A stretch of DNA of 64,000 nt from Labedella gwakjiensis (lineage in GTDB: Bacteria; Actinomycetota; Actinomycetes; Actinomycetales; Microbacteriaceae): contig NZ_PYAU01000001.1 of the NCBI RefSeq assembly GCF_003014675.1, positions 1,798,001 to 1,862,000 on the forward strand. Reading direction: 5' to 3'. Under the pieces are notes generated by a model that saw nothing but the letters and a program-made list of their open reading frames with translations, searched no databases and was not told the origin of the DNA. This document shows, in pieces, positions 61,809 through 64,000 of the stretch (position 1 is its first letter; each line of letters starts with the position of its first letter). A program made the position numbers and the translations under genes.

Positions 61809-63995
61809 TCAGTCGGCGCCGCAGCGGGGAGCGGCGCACTCGAGCACCGTGCCGCTCCACGTCGCCTTCTTCATCGAGCCCTCGCGCTGCACGCCGACCG
61901 CGAGGAGGGGGCGGTCCTCTGCGTCGAGGGAGAGGGCGAATCCCTCACCGGCGCCGAGGTCCGTCGGTACGGCGCCCACGAGACGAACGACCGTCTGGCT
62001 CGTGCATGCCGCGTCGTCGCACGAGAGCAGGGCGACGCTCGCCGTCTCGTCGATGACGCCGACGAGCGGCCGCCCGGTGGAGTCGATGGCGAGCGTGGGA
62101 GAGGACAGCACATCGCTCGGAGGGTCGATGTCGGTCGTCGAGCCCTCCGCGCACGAGAGATCGGTGCACGAGAACAGTCGCAACGTCGGGTGCCCAGGAA
62201 CTCGGTAGAGCACGACCGGCAGGCCGTCGGCTCCGATCTCGACCTGGGTGCCGTAGGCGTAGTCGAAGTCGGAGGGATCGCCCGGAATCTCGGCGTCCGG
62301 CGTCTCGATCGTCGACTCGCCGTCAGCGGTGGCGGTGAGGACGCGGAGAGGGACGAAGTCGTCCCGCGACTCGCCGTCGGCGAGGGAGACGACGGCCGTG
62401 CGCCCGTCGGGCGCGAGCGCCACGTCGATCGAGGTCGAGTTGGATCCGCCGTACCCCCACATGACGGGGATCGTCGTCTGCACGCTCTCCGTGCACTCGG
62501 CGTCGGAGCAGAAGTCGAGCGACACGACCGCATCGATCGACTCGCGCGGACGCGCGACCGAGGCGATGACCGGGAACTCTCCGCTCGCGTCGATCGCGAC
62601 GCCCAGGAGACCCTGGTTGGACCGCGCGAACACGGAATCCGCGGGCTCGAAGACCGAGTCGATGCCGCCGAGGACGCGCTCGTCGCCGGGCATCCCGCGC
62701 TTGTCCCACAGCACGTCCTCGACCTCGTCGTCCGTCAGACCGGAGGGGAGCGGCTGCGCCCACTCCCGCAGGGCGTCGGGCGAGCTATAGGTGGTCCGCA
62801 GTTCGAAGCGGCCCGAGCGGTCGTCCGGGCCCTCGATGGGGTACCAGCTCGCGGAGAGGATCCCGCCGTTCCCGGCGGGAGCGATGGCCGTCGGGAGGAT
62901 GGAGCGCATCTCGGTTTCAGGGATGCAGGTCGCGCCGGAGCAGAGTCGCACTCCCGACGACTCGCCGCCGAGCCGCGAGAGCACGGCGGTGCCGTCGGCC
63001 CACGGCGCGATCTGCGACGACGGCCACACCTGCGGGACGTCGGTGACCGCGTACGACGGCACGCGCCAGGGGTTCGCCCACACCAGCACGCCGGCGAGGA
63101 GTGCGGGCACGAGCAGGACGGCGATGCCCCACAGCGGGCCGCCATGACGAGGCGCCCGGGCGGCTGCCGACGTCGGTTCCGCGGTGGACACGAGCGGAGC
63201 GATCGCCACGCCCTCCTCGCGGAGCGCGACGCCGCGCACGGTCACGCCGGCGAGCAGCACCTGTGCCAGCGCCGTCGGAACAAGCGAGAGCGCTGTTCCC
63301 ACCACCGGCGTCCACCACCCGACGGGCAGGAGGCCGCCGAGGGCGGTGAGCCCCGCCGTCACGAGGCCGGTCAGCAGCACGGTCGACGCGATCGCGACGC
63401 GCGGGCTGCGGAAGGGTTCCGCCGACGGCGACACGATCATGTGCGTGGAGCGCCAGGCCCAGCCGAGGGCCGCGCCGAGCGGCTTCCGTGCGGCGACGAC
63501 CTGCGGCCACGCGAGCAGGAGGGGTGCGGTCACGATGACGATCACGACGAGCACGAGGAGTGCAGCGACACCGGCCAGCGGGAAGACCGGCAGAAGGACC
63601 GTCGTGATACCCGCGACGATCACGGTGATCGCAGCCGAGACCACGGCGGCGAGGGCGACGCTCCACGGGCGGCGGGCGGCGCCGACCCAGGCGTCGCGCG
63701 CGGACAGGGCGCGACCGTCCGAACGGGCGAGGAGAACAAGCGTGGCCGCAGTGATCCCGTACGCGTGGGCGATCACGAGGGCCAGGGCGAGCAGACCGGC
63801 GCCGACGAGCAGGGTCGACCCCGAGTCGTTCCGCAGGGGAACGATCTCGCCGTTCCCGATGCTGAGGACTCCCGCGAGAGCGGTCATGGCGATGAGGGCG
63901 GCGACGATGGCGACGGCGACGAACGGCACCGCGTACGCGATGAGGGGCTGCGGAGCGCCGAACGCGAGGTGTGCAGCGCGCGGCGGGCCGTACAT
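61809..63995 (-). CDS. large membrane protein with extracytoplasmic CX4C-repeat domain (may continue past the window edge)
   Basis: The visible 728-residue protein has about seven membrane helices in its first 310 residues (about 20-45, 62-90, 112-137, 140-165, 202-225, 233-255, 288-306) and a large extracytoplasmic C-terminal part. That part carries five CX4C motifs (352-357, 496-501, 610-615, 659-664, 720-725), the last three each preceded by GxPxxxxx-type beta strands, suggesting beta-propeller-like blades closed by disulphides. The N-terminal PPRAAHLAFG resembles the pattern of DUF6159/YciC-type proteins, not confirmed. ATG 63995 is 5 bases from the window end, so the true start could be upstream. 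Function unknown. Confidence 0.6.
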   Translation of the reverse strand: MYGPPRAAHLAFGAPQPLIAYAVPFVAVAIVAALIAMTALAGVLSIGNGEIVPLRNDSGSTLLVGAGLLALALVIAHAYGITAATLVLLARSDGRALSARDAWVGAARRPWSVALAAVVSAAITVIVAGITTVLLPVFPLAGVAALLVLVVIVIVTAPLLLAWPQVVAARKPLGAALGWAWRSTHMIVSPSAEPFRSPRVAIASTVLLTGLVTAGLTALGGLLPVGWWTPVVGTALSLVPTALAQVLLAGVTVRGVALREEGVAIAPLVSTAEPTSAAARAPRHGGPLWGIAVLLVPALLAGVLVWANPWRVPSYAVTDVPQVWPSSQIAPWADGTAVLSRLGGESSGVRLCSGATCIPETEMRSILPTAIAPAGNGGILSASWYPIEGPDDRSGRFELRTTYSSPDALREWAQPLPSGLTDDEVEDVLWDKRGMPGDERVLGGIDSVFEPADSVFARSNQGLLGVAIDASGEFPVIASVARPRESIDAVVSLDFCSDAECTESVQTTIPVMWGYGGSNSTSIDVALAPDGRTAVVSLADGESRDDFVPLRVLTATADGESTIETPDAEIPGDPSDFDYAYGTQVEIGADGLPVVLYRVPGHPTLRLFSCTDLSCAEGSTTDIDPPSDVLSSPTLAIDSTGRPLVGVIDETASVALLSCDDAACTSQTVVRLVGAVPTDLGAGEGFALSLDAEDRPLLAVGVQREGSMKKATWSGTVLECAAPRCGAD

Positions 63996-64000
63996 GCGGT

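Noticed and set aside
1-64000. CRISPR array, insertion sequence or prophage
   Set aside because: No regularly spaced direct repeats of 24-40 bases, no transposase or integrase motifs and no phage structural genes were seen; the only foreign-looking segment is the AbiE pair.

Overview
The window is very GC-rich, densely coded, and reads as chromosomal DNA of an actinobacterium, most likely a member of the Microbacteriaceae (inference from the protein families and base composition; no rRNA is present to confirm it). At least fifteen genes have a TANNNT-like -10 hexamer ending only 6 or 7 bases before the start codon, the layout expected for leaderless mRNAs, which are common in actinobacteria. 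About 58 protein-coding loci were identified, two of them interrupted by in-frame stop codons. No tRNA, rRNA, CRISPR array, integrase or transposase was seen.

Layout. 0-6.7 kb: prpD (propionate catabolism), a small HTH protein divergent from an AraC regulator, a thioesterase, an AlkA-type DNA glycosylase, and a secreted berberine-bridge-type flavoprotein. 6.9-11.0 kb: an APH-fold kinase translationally coupled to a carbohydrate ABC importer (binding protein and two permeases). 11-16 kb: PYROXD2-like oxidoreductase, BCCT transporter with a strong terminator, aldo/keto reductase. 16-22.5 kb: membrane protein, double SseB protein, LysR regulator divergent from a fused PutA. 22.6-29.8 kb: S51 peptidase, DHA2-type exporter, SDR, DUF2207 protein, TetR/flavodoxin-fold oxidoreductase pair with a visible operator.

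29.9-38.0 kb is a sugar locus: GH36 alpha-galactosidase, two permeases, a binding protein and an SDR dehydrogenase on the minus strand face an enolase-superfamily enzyme and a FadR-type regulator on the plus strand. It could import a galactoside, hydrolyse it, oxidise the sugar and dehydrate the acid. 38-42 kb: MerR/TipAS plus VOC pair, alpha/beta hydrolase, YtrA-type GntR plus membrane protein. 42.2-43.7 kb holds two adjacent genes (GNAT acetyltransferase and GT2-GtrA glycosyltransferase), each broken by one in-frame stop. 44.9-46.9 kb is a visibly lower-GC insert with an AbiE-type toxin-antitoxin pair.

47-50 kb: an Lrp regulator divergent from an arginine dihydrolase/dimethylargininase-like enzyme coupled to ornithine aminotransferase; with PutA at 18.7 kb this completes a plausible arginine-to-glutamate route. 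50-52.8 kb: TetR and GH3 beta-glucosidase. 53-64 kb: acyltransferase-like membrane protein, CopC pair, acyl-CoA ligase, RecQ with a phosphoribosyltransferase-like tail, lldD with its regulator and tandem operators, and a large membrane protein with five CX4C motifs.

The least explained DNA is a set of dispersed palindromes (two near-identical copies at 23.3 and 40.6 kb, an unrelated compound one at 52.9 kb), a 20-bp tandem repeat at 57.4 kb, and the AbiE insert. The two nonsense codons side by side are the clearest anomaly.
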